DNA from: Paracoccaceae bacterium
GTDB lineage: Bacteria; Pseudomonadota; Alphaproteobacteria; Rhodobacterales; Rhodobacteraceae
Assembly: GCA_012103375.1 (NCBI GenBank)
Contig: WLWX01000001.1
Coordinates: forward strand, 434,001-498,000
Direction of reading: 5' to 3'
Length of the DNA stretch: 64,000 nt
Shown here piece after piece: positions 8,751-18,739 of this stretch; position 1 is the first letter of the stretch, and the number at the start of each line of letters is the position of its first letter. Made by a program: the position numbers and the translations under genes. Under the pieces are notes generated by a model. It was not told where the DNA came from and did not search any database. It was given only the letters and a program-made list of their open reading frames with translations.

Positions 8751-10112
8751 ATGATCAGCGATCCCGCACAATACATGGCCATCGCGCTGTTCGTCAGCTT
8801 CGTGGGCCTGATATTCACCGGCTATCCCGTGGCCTGGCTGATGGGTGGTCTGGCCGTGGCCTTTACCGCCATCTCGGTCATGTCGGACGCTTATCTGGAT
8901 ACCTTCTTTGGCGTTGACTGGGGCTATAGCTCGATCGTGGTCGACCGCATTTATGCAGTGATGAACAACTGGGTGCTGGTGGCCCTGCCGATGTTTGTCT
9001 TCATGGGTATCATGATGGACAAATCCGGCATCGCCGAAGACCTGATGACCGACCTTGCCAAGTTGTTCGGACGGGTCCGCGGGGGGCTTGCCATCACTGT
9101 CGTGGTGATCGGCGTTCTGCTGGCCGCCTCGACCGGGATCATCGGTGCCGCCGTGGTGCTGCTGGCGATCCTTGGCATTCCGCTGATGCTGAAACACCAC
9201 TATGATGCGGCGCTGGCGTGCGGCGTGGTTTGTGCAACCGGCACGCTGGGCATCCTGATCCCGCCCTCGATCATGCTGGTGCTGATGGCCGACCAGATCC
9301 GCATCTCGGTCGGCGATCTGTTCATGGGCGCCATGCTGCCCGGCCTGATGCTGGGGCTGCTCTATGGGCTATTCATCCTGGTCTATGCCTGGGCCCGGCC
9401 CGGCGTTGCGCCCGCGCCGGTCGATGCCGAACCGGTGCGTTTACGGCTGGTTCTGAACGTGCTGAAATCCACGGTCCCGCCAAGCCTGCTGATCATTGCC
9501 GTTCTGGGCAGCATCTTCTTTGGCATCGCCACCCCGACCGAAGCGTCGGGCGTTGGCGCGTTGGGGGCGACCTTGCTTGCCATGATGCGCGGGCGGCTGA
9601 GCTTTGCAAACCTGCGCGATGTGCTGCAAGGCACCATGAAAACAACGTCTTACATCTTTGCGCTGTTCGTCGGGGCCACGGCCTTCGCGCTGGTGCTGCG
9701 CGGATTTGGCGGGGACGAGTTGATCGAGGACGCCCTGAACAGTCTGCCATTCGGGCCAAGCGGCGTCGTTCTGGTCATCCTGTTCATCGCTTTCCTGCTG
9801 GGCTTCGTTCTGGACTGGATCGAGATCACGCTGATCCTTCTGCCCCTGATAGCGCCGGTCCTGTTGGACATGGACGTCAACCTGGTCTGGTTCGCCGTGC
9901 TGTTTGCGGTGACGCTGCAAACCTCGTTCATCACACCGCCCGTGGGATTTGCACTGTTTTATATGAAGGGGGTGGCCCCGAAGGGCGTCACCACCGGTAC
10001 GATCTACAAGGGCATCCTGCCTTTCATGACAATCCAGTTGATCGCGGTTGGCGTGATCTTCTTCTTCCCATTCCTGGCAACCTGGTTGCCCGCCGTCGCC
10101 TATGGACCCTGA
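8751..10112 (+). CDS. TRAP transporter large permease (DctM family)
   Basis: 453-residue, about twelve-helix permease. Family segments include GYPVAWLMGG, PMFVFMGIMMDKSGIAEDL, GTLGILIPPSIMLV and TPTEASGVGALGA. The start at 8751 (MISDPAQYMAI) is chosen because it directly follows the small permease gene; a longer frame from 8640 would lie inside that gene. With the two preceding genes it forms a full sodium-coupled TRAP importer. Confidence 0.92.
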   Translation: MISDPAQYMAIALFVSFVGLIFTGYPVAWLMGGLAVAFTAISVMSDAYLDTFFGVDWGYSSIVVDRIYAVMNNWVLVALPMFVFMGIMMDKSGIAEDLMTDLAKLFGRVRGGLAITVVVIGVLLAASTGIIGAAVVLLAILGIPLMLKHHYDAALACGVVCATGTLGILIPPSIMLVLMADQIRISVGDLFMGAMLPGLMLGLLYGLFILVYAWARPGVAPAPVDAEPVRLRLVLNVLKSTVPPSLLIIAVLGSIFFGIATPTEASGVGALGATLLAMMRGRLSFANLRDVLQGTMKTTSYIFALFVGATAFALVLRGFGGDELIEDALNSLPFGPSGVVLVILFIAFLLGFVLDWIEITLILLPLIAPVLLDMDVNLVWFAVLFAVTLQTSFITPPVGFALFYMKGVAPKGVTTGTIYKGILPFMTIQLIAVGVIFFFPFLATWLPAVAYGP

Positions 10113-10148
10113 GCCTGACCGGCGGCGCAAACCCAAAAAGGACTTCCG

Positions 10149-11651
10149 ATGAATACCGTCACCCACTTCCTGTCTAACGCCACTTGGGCAGGCACGTCCG
10201 CGCGTACATCCGACATCTATAACCCCGCGACGGGGGCCGTTTCGGGCAAGGTCGCGCTGGCCTCCAAGGCGGATGTCGACAAGGTCGTCGCAACCGCTGC
10301 GGCCGCCGCGCCGGGCTGGGCCGCGACCCCACCGGCGAAACGCGCCATGGTGATGTTCGAATTCCGCGATCTTCTGAAAAAACACACCGACGAACTGGCC
10401 GAATTGCTTTCCGCCGAACACGGCAAAACCCTGCCCGACGCCAAGGGAGAGATCGCCCGTGGCATCGAAGTGGTGGAATTCGCCTGCGGCATCCCGCAAG
10501 TGCTGAAAGGTGAATATTCCGAGGCGGTTTCTTCCGGCGTCGACAGCTTCTCAGTCCGTCAACCGGTCGGTGTTGTCGCTGGCATCACGCCCTTCAACTT
10601 CCCCGCCATGGTGCCTTTGTGGATGTACCCCGTGGCCATCGCCTGCGGGAATGCTTTCGTTTTGAAACCGTCCGAGCGTGACCCGTCCGTCGTCATGCGC
10701 ATCGCTGAACTTCTGGCCGAAGCCGGACTGCCCGAAGGTGTTTTCAGCGTCGTGAACGGCGACAAGGAGGCGGTGGACGCCCTTCTCGACAACCCAAGCG
10801 TCGATGCAGTCAGCTTTGTCGGTTCAACCGCCATCGGCCACTATATCTATTCGCGCGGTACGTCGAACGGCAAACGGGTGCAGGCCCTGTGTGGAGCCAA
10901 AAACCACCTTGTGGTCATGCCCGACGCCGACATGGACCAGGTGACCGACGCGCTGATCGGCTCGGCCTATGGATCGGCGGGCGAACGCTGCATGGCCGTG
11001 TCCGTGGCTGTCCCCGTGGGCGAAGAAACTGCCGACCGCCTGGTTGCCGCGCTGGAACCACGTATCCGCGCCCTCAAGGTCGCGCCATACACCGATCCCG
11101 AGTCCGAGCTTGGGCCGGTGGTCTCCAAAGCCAGTTATGACCGCATCCACGACTACATCCAACAGGGCCTCGACAAGGGTGCAAACCTTGTCGTCGATGG
11201 CCGCGACATCAGCCTTCAGGGATATGAAGACGGCTATTTCGTGGGTGGCTGCCTGTTCGACAACGTGACCCGCGATATGTCGATCTACACGGACGAGATC
11301 TTCGGCCCCGTGCTGTCGGTCGTGCGTGCGCAAAGCTATGAAGAAGCCGTGGACCTGATCAACACCCATGAATATGGCAACGGCACCGCGATCTTCACCC
11401 AGGACGGCGACGCCGCGCGCGATTTCTGGGCCCGCGCGCAGATCGGCATGGTGGGCGTCAATGTGCCGATCCCGGTTCCGGTGGCCTATCATTCGTTCGG
11501 CGGCTGGAAACGCTCGCTTTTCGGGGACCACCATATTCACGGCATGGAAGGGGTGCGATTCTATACGCGCCTGAAAACCATGACCATGCGCTGGCCGTCA
11601 GGCATCCGCACCGGTGCCGAGTTCCACTTCACCGGCGGAAAAGACGTCTAA
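10149..11651 (+). CDS. mmsA: methylmalonate-semialdehyde dehydrogenase (CoA-acylating)
   Basis: 500-residue aldehyde dehydrogenase of the MmsA type, which converts methylmalonate or malonate semialdehyde with CoA and NAD to propionyl- or acetyl-CoA. [30 protein letters not shown] and the nucleophile Cys281 in GSAGERCMA are diagnostic. An AAGGACTTCCG site precedes the ATG. It is the last gene of the alcohol dehydrogenase-TRAP-mmsA run, suggesting import of a 3-hydroxy acid or polyol, oxidation to the semialdehyde, and conversion to acyl-CoA. The order of steps is inference. Confidence 0.9.
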   Translation: MNTVTHFLSNATWAGTSARTSDIYNPATGAVSGKVALASKADVDKVVATAAAAAPGWAATPPAKRAMVMFEFRDLLKKHTDELAELLSAEHGKTLPDAKGEIARGIEVVEFACGIPQVLKGEYSEAVSSGVDSFSVRQPVGVVAGITPFNFPAMVPLWMYPVAIACGNAFVLKPSERDPSVVMRIAELLAEAGLPEGVFSVVNGDKEAVDALLDNPSVDAVSFVGSTAIGHYIYSRGTSNGKRVQALCGAKNHLVVMPDADMDQVTDALIGSAYGSAGERCMAVSVAVPVGEETADRLVAALEPRIRALKVAPYTDPESELGPVVSKASYDRIHDYIQQGLDKGANLVVDGRDISLQGYEDGYFVGGCLFDNVTRDMSIYTDEIFGPVLSVVRAQSYEEAVDLINTHEYGNGTAIFTQDGDAARDFWARAQIGMVGVNVPIPVPVAYHSFGGWKRSLFGDHHIHGMEGVRFYTRLKTMTMRWPSGIRTGAEFHFTGGKDV

Positions 11652-11723
11652 ACCGCCATTCTGAATCGCAGCTTACAATTGGAATGGCCTGCGCGTTCAC
11701 GCGCCTGCGCAGATGCCCGGACG

Positions 11724-12722
11724 TCAGGTCGCGACGGCTTCCTGATGTCCGAAATGAAGATCGCGCAGGAATGTTATCAATTCCTCATAACCCATCGTAG
11801 CTGTTTTGCAGTCAAGGACAAGGCGGCCACGATCCAGAACGATCAGCCGGTCACAGACCGCGTGAACGTGGTGAATGTTATGTTCGATGTAGATGCAGGA
11901 CCGGCCGTTTTCCTTGATCGAGCGGATGAAGTTCAGGACCTTCTCGACCTCGGAAAGGGCCAGAGCCACGGTCGGTTCATCCAGCACGATCAGATCGCTG
12001 TCAAAATGCATGGCGCGGCCGATTGCGACGCCCTGGCGTTCACCGCCTGACAGCCGACCAACCGGCGTATCAACATCAATGCCTGCGCCGCGAAAACCGA
12101 TGGTTTCGCGCATGATCTGTTCTGACAAGCGCTTCTGTTCGGCCACTTTGATAAAGCCGAGCCGGTTCGTGATGGGGCGTCCGACAAAGAAATTGCGCCA
12201 AAGCGGCTGTTTTGTGCCGATTGTGTTGAAAAACTCCGAAATCAGAGCGTCGCGGATTTCTTGCGAAAACCTATGAAGCGAAATAGTCGGAAAGCTTTGA
12301 CCACGAGACAGCGCATGGCTGCGCGTGAGCGCATGTAGGCGATTTGGGCCGACCCCCGCGCCAAAAATTTAGGATCGGGCTGCATGGAAAGAAAAATCAT
12401 CGTTCAGGCCCTAAAACGGAGTTTTTCAACACAATCGGCCAAGCGATGACGATTGATACACGGTTTCGATGCGCAGCTCATGCGCGCGCTGGACTGAATA
12501 ATTTGCGATATCTATCCGCTCACCCCGGATCGAGACCTCGCCGCTGGTCGGGGGTTCGACACCTGTCATGATCTTGATCAGGGTCGATTTGCCCGCACCA
12601 TTGTCGCCGATCAGACCGACGATTTCGTTGCTGCCAATCTCTAAAGAGACATCATGCAGGCTGACGACGGGGCCATAGGATTTGCCGACGTTTTTGAGTT
12701 GTACAATCGGTTGGTCGCCCAT
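11724..12722 (-). pseudogene. sugar ABC transporter ATP-binding protein, split by mobile element
   Basis: Two halves of one ribose/fructose-type ABC ATPase are separated by a 218-bp element. The N-terminal part (12722 down to 12437) has the Walker A GDNGAGKST and reaches the Q-loop, TVYQSSSLG. The C-terminal part (12218 to 11724) starts TKQPLWRNFFVGR and has the signature LSGGERQ, Walker B LIVLDEPT and H-loop EHN. Element plus 4-bp duplication is 222 bp, a multiple of three, so excision would restore one frame, but the element carries stops. The start at 12722 has AAAGGAGG upstream. The transporter is therefore probably inactive unless another ATPase substitutes. Confidence 0.9.
12219..12436 (+). 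mobile_element. 218-bp MITE-like element, copy 1
   Basis: The element has perfect 20-bp terminal inverted repeats, GATTGTGTTGAAAAACTCCG (12219-12238) and its reverse complement (12417-12436). It carries no transposase gene, only a 21-codon ORF. Flanks are TGCC on the left and GGCC on the right, a 4-bp target duplication with one mismatch. The sequence is identical by eye to the copies at 27913-28130 (inverted) and 53728-53945. The end motif and 4-bp duplication suggest mobilisation by an IS5-superfamily-type transposase elsewhere in the genome, which is inference. Confidence 0.9.
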
Positions 12723-12777
12723 CCCTTGGCCTCCTTTAACGGGGCGGCGGTCCACCGCCGCCCCTGGTATTTCGATT

Positions 12778-13758
12778 TTAGCGCAGGCCCTGTGCGACCA
12801 GCGATTCAATCAGGTCGACATTGTCCTTGGTGACAACACCGCCGCCGGTGTTCAGGAACAGACCGCCAAGCCTGTATTTGGACTCGAGCACCGCAGCCAC
12901 GACCGGCATGAAGCCCTGAAGATAGGGTTGCTGGTCCAGCACAAGTGTCAGATAGCCCTTTTTAACTTCGTCAATCGCCGTGGGCGAAATATCGAAACCG
13001 GCCGTCACGACCGAACCGGCATCCTTGCCGGCATCGCGCAGAACCTTGCCAAGGAAAGCCGTGATACCGCCATGGCCGGGGACGATGATCGCGCGGGTAT
13101 CGGGGTTGCTTTCAAGATAGCTGACCAACACCGGCACGGCGAGCGAGGGATCCTGCACCGCCTCGTTCGACCATTGCAGCGTGTCATAGGCGATACCCGC
13201 TTCATCAAGTGCCGCGAGTGATCCTTCGGCAACATTGGCACCGGGCGCACCCTCGATAAACGCGCCATAGACGACGACCTTGTCGCCTGCGCCAAGCCCA
13301 CCGGTATCCGCGGCAAGCCGGGCCAGGTTTGCACCGGCGTCATAATTGTCCAGCCCGAAATAGCTGCGGCCCGACCCCGGCAGGTTGTTGTTGCCCACCA
13401 CAACGGTCACACCTTCGCGGCCTGCGCGGTTCAGGAAACTTGTCATGGCTTCGGTGCCAGGATGGCCCATGACAATAATCGCGTCCGGCGCCGCGGCCAA
13501 AGCCTCGTTCGCTTGTTGCAACATGCGCTGCGGGTCCCATTGCGAATGTTGCTCGATCAGGTCGATGTCAAGAATGCGCGCTGCATCCCGGGCCCCCAAC
13601 TCACGCGCAAGCGTGGCGGGCCCGCCAGGATTTCCGCCAAGTTGCATGTAAATGGTCAGGTCGCCGTCAACCGGTTCGCGGTCCTGGGCAGACAGACTTG
13701 CAGTGCCGATGCCAACGGCAGCAATAGCGGAAAGAAGAGTCCCTATCATGCGTTTCAT
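12778..13758 (-). CDS. sugar ABC transporter substrate-binding protein (type 1 periplasmic fold)
   Basis: 326-residue ribose-binding-type protein. A signal peptide spans residues 1-24 (MKRMIGTLLSAIAAVGIG, cleavage near SLSA-QD). The start at 13758 is set by AGGAGGAACACTAAA just upstream. Segments such as APDAIIVMGHPGTEAMTSFL and GFDISPTAIDEVKKGYLTL, plus DQQPYLQG, are typical of sugar-binding members. It is the first gene of the transport set transcribed leftward, after the permease and aldolase genes, and precedes the broken ATPase gene. Confidence 0.9.
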   Translation of the reverse strand: MKRMIGTLLSAIAAVGIGTASLSAQDREPVDGDLTIYMQLGGNPGGPATLARELGARDAARILDIDLIEQHSQWDPQRMLQQANEALAAAPDAIIVMGHPGTEAMTSFLNRAGREGVTVVVGNNNLPGSGRSYFGLDNYDAGANLARLAADTGGLGAGDKVVVYGAFIEGAPGANVAEGSLAALDEAGIAYDTLQWSNEAVQDPSLAVPVLVSYLESNPDTRAIIVPGHGGITAFLGKVLRDAGKDAGSVVTAGFDISPTAIDEVKKGYLTLVLDQQPYLQGFMPVVAAVLESKYRLGGLFLNTGGGVVTKDNVDLIESLVAQGLR

Positions 13759-13789
13759 TTTAGTGTTCCTCCTGTTGGTGAATTTGGTT

Positions 13790-14851
13790 TCAGTTGTTTT
13801 TGCGCATCCTGGGTCGCAGCATGCGTACCAGTGGCACATTGTCGGGGTTCTCAATGACTGTGTTGGCGGTGACGGACAGTATGAATACAAAGCCGATGAA
13901 GAAGCGGGTCCAGAACCCCTGGATGCCCGAAGCCACAAGCCCGGCTTCGATTACGGTGACGATGAAGGCCGCAAAGACCGTCCCGACGACCTTCCCGGAA
14001 CCGCCAAAGATCGAAGTTCCGCCGATGAAGACGGCGGCGATCACCGTCAACAGATAACCCATGCCCTGGCTGGCGAAATACGCCGTCGTTTCAAGCGTCA
14101 GCAAAACGCCCGCCAGACCGGACAGCGCGCCGGACAGCGCGAATAACTTGATCTTCTCACGCGTGGCGTTGATGCCGACGACTTTGGCGACTTCAAGACT
14201 ATCGCCGATGAACAACAGGTTCTCACCGAACCGGTGCCGGTTCAGAAGCATCCACACAAACACCGAAAGCAGCAATGCCCAGATCATCTGTGCCGGGAAG
14301 ATGCCACCGATGCGACCGACCAGAATGCTGTGCATGGCGGTGCCATAGATGTCGGGAATGGCCAGCTGAATGCCCCCGGACACGACCGTCACCAGGCCCC
14401 CCCAAAGAAACAGCATGGCCAGCGTCGCGATCAGTGAGGGGATGCCCAGAAGCGTGATGACCAGACCGTTGATCAGCCCCATCGTTGTGCCAATGGCGAT
14501 CGCACAGGCCATCGCCACCCACGTCAGGCCCCAATCCTGATACAACATCCCAAAGACATAGCTTGCCGCCGCGACGACCGAGGGGAATGACAGATCCATT
14601 TCCCCGGCCACGGCGACCAGTGTGACACCAAGGGCGATGATCAGGGGCGGCGGGACGGTCGCCATGAAGCTCATGTAGACCCGATAGCCAAGGAATGCCT
14701 GGGGCGCGGTGATCATGAAGACGATGATCAGAAGCGCAAAGACCAGCGCAACGGATGCCCCGTCCATCTGTAGGAATCGTTGCAAAAGGCCCGAACCAGT
14801 GCTGCGCTTTCCGGTCTTTGCGAGGCCAGAAATGTCCGCCGTTTCGGGCAT
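13790..14851 (-). CDS. sugar ABC transporter permease (RbsC family)
   Basis: 353-residue permease with eight to ten hydrophobic segments and the conserved GEMDLSFPSVVA, GLINGLVITLLGIPSLIATL and GGTSIFGGSG motifs of monosaccharide permeases. The start at 14851 lies one base after the aldolase stop. An alternative ATG at 14881 would overlap the aldolase gene by 29 bases. It is part of one operon with the RraA-like gene upstream and the binding-protein gene downstream. The homodimer should sit in the inner membrane. Confidence 0.88.
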   Translation of the reverse strand: MPETADISGLAKTGKRSTGSGLLQRFLQMDGASVALVFALLIIVFMITAPQAFLGYRVYMSFMATVPPPLIIALGVTLVAVAGEMDLSFPSVVAAASYVFGMLYQDWGLTWVAMACAIAIGTTMGLINGLVITLLGIPSLIATLAMLFLWGGLVTVVSGGIQLAIPDIYGTAMHSILVGRIGGIFPAQMIWALLLSVFVWMLLNRHRFGENLLFIGDSLEVAKVVGINATREKIKLFALSGALSGLAGVLLTLETTAYFASQGMGYLLTVIAAVFIGGTSIFGGSGKVVGTVFAAFIVTVIEAGLVASGIQGFWTRFFIGFVFILSVTANTVIENPDNVPLVRMLRPRMRKNN

Positions 14852-14852
14852 C

Positions 14853-15566
14853 TTACAGGGCCCCGAATTCGTTGTAGACATCCGTCAATTTGCGCCCGGC
14901 CCGAAGGGCGTCCATGGAGTTATTCTCGGCGGCGAGCTTTGCGCGGCCTTCTTCCAGAACGGCCATTTCAAGCGCTTTTGGTATGATGACACAGCCGTCG
15001 GCATCGCCGAAAACGATGTCACCGGCGTTGACCAAAACACCGCCGCATTCAACCGGCACGTCAACTTCGATCACCTTGCCCCGCCCCATACTGTCAAGCG
15101 GTGCAATCCCGCCTGAAAAGACCGGAAACTTCAGGTCACGCACCTGCCGGATATCGCGCACACAGCCGTCCATCACTGCGCCTGCTGCCCGGCGGACCGT
15201 TGCGGCTGTGCTCAGCAACCCGCCCCAGGGTGCGATCCGGCCCGTCTTGCCGCAGGCAGCCACGACAACGTCACCGGGGCGCAGGTCGTCGACCAGCCCG
15301 ATTTCCAACGCATAGTGGTTTTCATCGGGGCCGGGCCGCGCATAGACATCGGCGTAAAGCATCGTGCGCGCGCGGCCGACCATGACCAGACTGTCATCAA
15401 GCGGGCGCAGGCCGGGGGCCATGGCCTGATCCATATGTCCAAGCGCGTCCAGCACATCCGAGATCATGGCGCAGAAGAAATTTTCGCGCATTTCCGCGAC
15501 AATTGGGTCAGACGCCTGGCCATTCCCCGCAGTCGGGCCGGTGTTCGGCATCGGTTTATCAGGCAT
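14853..15566 (-). CDS. RraA/HMG-aldolase family protein
   Basis: 237-residue protein of the RraA-like family, which includes 4-hydroxy-4-methyl-2-oxoglutarate and other pyruvate-releasing aldolases. The segment DVVVAACGKTGRIAPWGGLLSTAATVRRAAGAV-type region (around residues 95-130) matches the metal and pyruvate site, continuing with DGCVRD and the IVFGDADGCVIIP motif. The ATG at 15566 follows GGAGTGAGTG. Its place first in a sugar ABC operon, near an IlvD dehydratase, suggests cleavage of a 2-keto-3-deoxy sugar acid. True RraA regulators are shorter, about 160 residues. Confidence 0.82.
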   Translation of the reverse strand: MPDKPMPNTGPTAGNGQASDPIVAEMRENFFCAMISDVLDALGHMDQAMAPGLRPLDDSLVMVGRARTMLYADVYARPGPDENHYALEIGLVDDLRPGDVVVAACGKTGRIAPWGGLLSTAATVRRAAGAVMDGCVRDIRQVRDLKFPVFSGGIAPLDSMGRGKVIEVDVPVECGGVLVNAGDIVFGDADGCVIIPKALEMAVLEEGRAKLAAENNSMDALRAGRKLTDVYNEFGAL

Positions 15567-15582
15567 CACTCACTCCAAACCT

Positions 15583-15774
15583 TTATCGTTAAAGTAACTT
15601 TGCACCCTGCGCTTGCGGCTGTCAACATGACGCGCGAAACCGTTGCTTCGACGCGCAAAATCGCGCGGCGAACAGCGGTCTGATCGCCGCGGTTAATCAG
15701 GTCTGGCCGCCGCCACCAACGACGGCAACCCAAGCCTGGCCAATTCCCGGTTTGTTTGATCGCGAACGATCGTT
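15583..15774. promoter_or_regulatory. divergent promoter region with LacI-type palindromes
   Basis: The region lies between the leftward aldolase-transporter operon and the rightward LacI gene. AACGATCGTT at 15765-15774 is a perfect 10-bp palindrome with a central dyad, 42 bases before the LacI start. TTATCGTTAA at 15583-15592 resembles the TTTAACGTTA site found before the dehydratase gene (around 16923-16932). LacI-family operators commonly are CG-centred palindromes. Assignment to this regulator is inferred. Confidence 0.4.
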
Positions 15775-15816
15775 TAGACAGGGGCGCTTATTCTTGGAGC
15801 CCGCAGGAGGCGCAAT

Positions 15817-16872
15817 TTGGCAGACAAGAAACCAGCCCCATTGCCGAACACCAGGAAGCGGGCGACGATCAAGGACGTGGCGCTTGCGGCCAAGGTGTCT
15901 CCGATGACCGTCTCGAATGTTCTGAACAATAATATGCAGTACGTCAGTTCGAAGACCAAGGCGCGGGTTGAACGGGAAATTGCGCGCCTGAACTATCGGC
16001 GTCAGGCAGCAGGGCGTAACCTGCGATACTCGGACCAGCGCTCGATCGGGTTGATTGTTGTCAGCGATGATCCGGCGTTTCTGGAAGATCTGTTCAGTAC
16101 GAAGGTTGCCGCCGGATTGGCCAATTCGCTGAACAGCGCCGATTACACGATGACCGTTCAGGGCGTCAGCGCGGCGGGCCTGTCCGATGCCATGATCATG
16201 CGCAGCGTTGATGTCGCAGGCGTTTGCGCCATGATTTCCGGCCCGGAAGAGGCGCGGATCGAGGTTGTGAAGAAGCTCCACGCTCTGAACCAGCCTTTAA
16301 TTCTGTTCCAGCAGTCCAATACGCAAAACATCGATGACATCTGCACGATCCGCCTGGATGAGTTCGGAAGCGGCCAGATCATGGGCGATCACCTGCTGGC
16401 AAGGGGGGTCCGGTCGATCCTTGCCCTGCGCCCGCAGCAACACTGGTTCGCCATCGAAAAGCGGTTTGAGGGCATCCAGAAGGCGATGTCGAACACAACA
16501 GGCGCGCCGACGTTTACAACGCTGGAGGCTGCATCAGAATCGCTGATCTCCGTTCAGACCGCGCTGGAGGATTACCTGGATACGAACCCCTTGCCTGACG
16601 CGATTGTCGGCGGCAATGATCAGATCGCGCTTGCGGCGATGCTGTTGCTGGCGGAACGCGGCATTCGGGTGCCGGGGGATGTTCGGATTGCAGGGTTCAA
16701 CGGATTTGAAGCGCACCGGTATCTGCGCCCGCAACTGACGACTGTGACCTCTCCGGCCTATGATCTGGGTGATCAGGCAGGCAAATTGATTATCGAACGC
16801 CTTACGGGCGGCACATTTTCGACCCGGGATCTGGTGCTTCCGGTGCATTTTTTGCCGGGTGGAACGACATAG
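15817..16872 (+). CDS. LacI family transcriptional regulator
   Basis: 351-residue regulator. The N-terminal HTH reads ATIKDVALAAKVSPMTVSNVL (about residues 12-33) with the hinge helix after NYRRQAAGRNLR. The C-terminal periplasmic-binding-like domain (about 70-350) binds the effector sugar. The TTG start at 15817 follows AGGAGGCGCAAT. Located between the aldolase-ABC operon and the IlvD-amidohydrolase genes, it is the likely local repressor of both. Confidence 0.92.
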   Translation: MADKKPAPLPNTRKRATIKDVALAAKVSPMTVSNVLNNNMQYVSSKTKARVEREIARLNYRRQAAGRNLRYSDQRSIGLIVVSDDPAFLEDLFSTKVAAGLANSLNSADYTMTVQGVSAAGLSDAMIMRSVDVAGVCAMISGPEEARIEVVKKLHALNQPLILFQQSNTQNIDDICTIRLDEFGSGQIMGDHLLARGVRSILALRPQQHWFAIEKRFEGIQKAMSNTTGAPTFTTLEAASESLISVQTALEDYLDTNPLPDAIVGGNDQIALAAMLLLAERGIRVPGDVRIAGFNGFEAHRYLRPQLTTVTSPAYDLGDQAGKLIIERLTGGTFSTRDLVLPVHFLPGGTT

Positions 16873-16924
16873 GATCCGGCCCGCGACATGGGCGAAAGAT
16901 CGGCAACTTGTGGCATCGCAAATT

Positions 16925-16932
16925 TAACGTTA
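16925..16932. promoter_or_regulatory. TAACGTTA palindrome upstream of the dehydratase gene
   Basis: A perfect 8-bp palindrome (within TTTAACGTTACA) lies 60 bases before the dehydratase start. It resembles TTATCGTTAA at 15583 and is a candidate site for the adjacent LacI-type regulator. Short palindromes occur by chance, so this is a weak call. Confidence 0.35.
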
Positions 16933-16992
16933 CATGTTGGAATGGCAGTTTGAAATTTGCGCAATCGCAACACTCAGCTTGAGGGTCGCCGA

Positions 16993-18723
16993 ATGGCAAC
17001 TGACGACAACAAGACCAGATTGCGAAGCGCCGAATGGTTCGCGCGCGAAGGGAAGTACGGATTTGTTCCGCGAAGCTGGATGCGCAGCCAGGGCTTTTCC
17101 GAACGCCTGCTGAAAGATCGGCCCGTCATCGGCATCTGCAATACCTGGTCCGAGCTGACAAATTGCAACAGGGGCCTGAAGGAACTGGCCGAACACGTGA
17201 AGCGCGGTGTGCTGATGGCGGGCGGCTTCCCGCTGGAATTTCCGGTCACAAGCCTGGGTGAGCCGTTCATGCGCCCCACGACGATGATGTTCCGCAACCT
17301 GGTGTCCATGGATGTCGAGGAAACCCTGCGCGCCAACCCGATTGACGGTGTGGTCTTGTTGTGCGGATGCGACAAGACAACGCCGGCTTTAATGATGGGC
17401 GCGGCGAGTTGTGATTTACCCTCGATCGTCGTTTCGACGGGACCGATGCTGAATGGACGTTTTCGTGGCCGCACCCTGGGGTCGGGGACGGATATGTTCA
17501 AACTCGATGAAGATTACCGTTCCGGTGCGATCTCAAAACAGGAGTTCAGCAATGCTGAGGCCGCGATGTCGCGTTCCATCGGAACCTGCATGACAATGGG
17601 CACGGCCTCGACCATGGCGTCCCTGGCCGAAGCGATGGGCATGGCGTTGCCGTTGAACGGTGCGATCCCGGCGCCCGACAGCCGCCGCGCGGTTCTGGCC
17701 GAATTGTCCGGTTCGCGGATTGTCGAACTGGTCAACGAAGACATCCGCATGTCCCGCATTCTGACACGTGACGCGATCGAGAATGCGATCGTCGTGAACG
17801 GCGCAATTGGCGGGTCGACGAATGCGGTTATGCATCTGTTGGCGCTGGCGGGCAGGCTGGGCGTCGATCTTGCGCTTGACGATTGGGACAGGCTTGGGAG
17901 GGATGTGCCGTGTCTGGTTGACCTCAAACCGTCCGGGCGGTTCCTGATGGAGGAATTCTTTGAGGCGGGCGGACTGCCGGTCGTAATGCGCCGGATCGCC
18001 GACAGGTTGCATCTGACTGCGACAGCCGTGGAAGGCGGAACCATCGGCGACAGGATTGCGGATGCGGAGGGTTTCGATGACGAGGTTATCCGCACAATTG
18101 ACAACCCCGTCACCGAACAAGGCGGCATCGTTGTCTTACGGGGCAATCTGGCACCTGATGGCGCGATCCTGAAATCCTCGGCCGCCAGCCCCGGCTTGAT
18201 GAAACACACCGGCAAGGCGGTTGTGTTCGAAAGTGCCGAGGATTTTCGCGCCCGTGTCGATGACCCCGAACTGGATGTTGACGAAAACAGCGTGTTCATC
18301 CTGCGAAACTCGGGGCCCCGGGGTCATCCCGGCATGCCCGAGGTGGGCAGTATGGCCATTCCCAAAAAGCTGATCGCGGCAGGTGTCACGGACGTCGTGC
18401 GGATATCGGACGCCCGGATGAGCGGGACAGCCTTCGGCACAGTCCTCCTGCATGTCGCGCCTGAATCTGCCGTGGGCGGGCCTTTGGCGGCCGTTGAAAC
18501 CGGCGATACCATCGTTCTGGACGTGGCGGCGCGCCGCCTTGAAGTCGACTTGTCCGAACAGGTTCTGCAGGCGCGTCTTGCCGCCCTTGACCCGAAACCT
18601 TCGGATCAGACGCGCGGTTACGCGAAACTCTACGTCGCGCATGTTCAGCAAGCCGACAAGGGCGCTGATTTTGATTTTCTTGTGGGTGGTTCAGGCACAC
18701 CCCCCTCAACGCCGTCCTTTTAA
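16993..18723 (+). CDS. IlvD/Edd family dehydratase, probably sugar-acid dehydratase
   Basis: 576-residue iron-sulfur dehydratase. Three cluster-ligand cysteines are visible in ICNTWSELTNCN, LLCGCDKTTP and GTCMTMGTASTMA, and the C-terminal region has RISDARMSGTAFGTVLLHVAPE. The length and the TWSELTNCN segment resemble pentonate/hexonate dehydratases rather than biosynthetic IlvD; that distinction is from memory. The start at 16993 has GAGGG seven bases upstream. It follows a LacI gene and precedes an amidohydrolase (possible lactonase), consistent with lactone opening, dehydration and aldol cleavage of a sugar acid. Confidence 0.88.
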   Translation: MATDDNKTRLRSAEWFAREGKYGFVPRSWMRSQGFSERLLKDRPVIGICNTWSELTNCNRGLKELAEHVKRGVLMAGGFPLEFPVTSLGEPFMRPTTMMFRNLVSMDVEETLRANPIDGVVLLCGCDKTTPALMMGAASCDLPSIVVSTGPMLNGRFRGRTLGSGTDMFKLDEDYRSGAISKQEFSNAEAAMSRSIGTCMTMGTASTMASLAEAMGMALPLNGAIPAPDSRRAVLAELSGSRIVELVNEDIRMSRILTRDAIENAIVVNGAIGGSTNAVMHLLALAGRLGVDLALDDWDRLGRDVPCLVDLKPSGRFLMEEFFEAGGLPVVMRRIADRLHLTATAVEGGTIGDRIADAEGFDDEVIRTIDNPVTEQGGIVVLRGNLAPDGAILKSSAASPGLMKHTGKAVVFESAEDFRARVDDPELDVDENSVFILRNSGPRGHPGMPEVGSMAIPKKLIAAGVTDVVRISDARMSGTAFGTVLLHVAPESAVGGPLAAVETGDTIVLDVAARRLEVDLSEQVLQARLAALDPKPSDQTRGYAKLYVAHVQQADKGADFDFLVGGSGTPPSTPSF

Positions 18724-18739
18724 CACCCGGAGCATTGCC

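Noticed and set aside
12256-12340. 21-codon ORF inside each 218-bp element as a gene
   Set aside because: It is too short for a transposase, has no ribosome site and is identical in all copies simply because the elements are identical.
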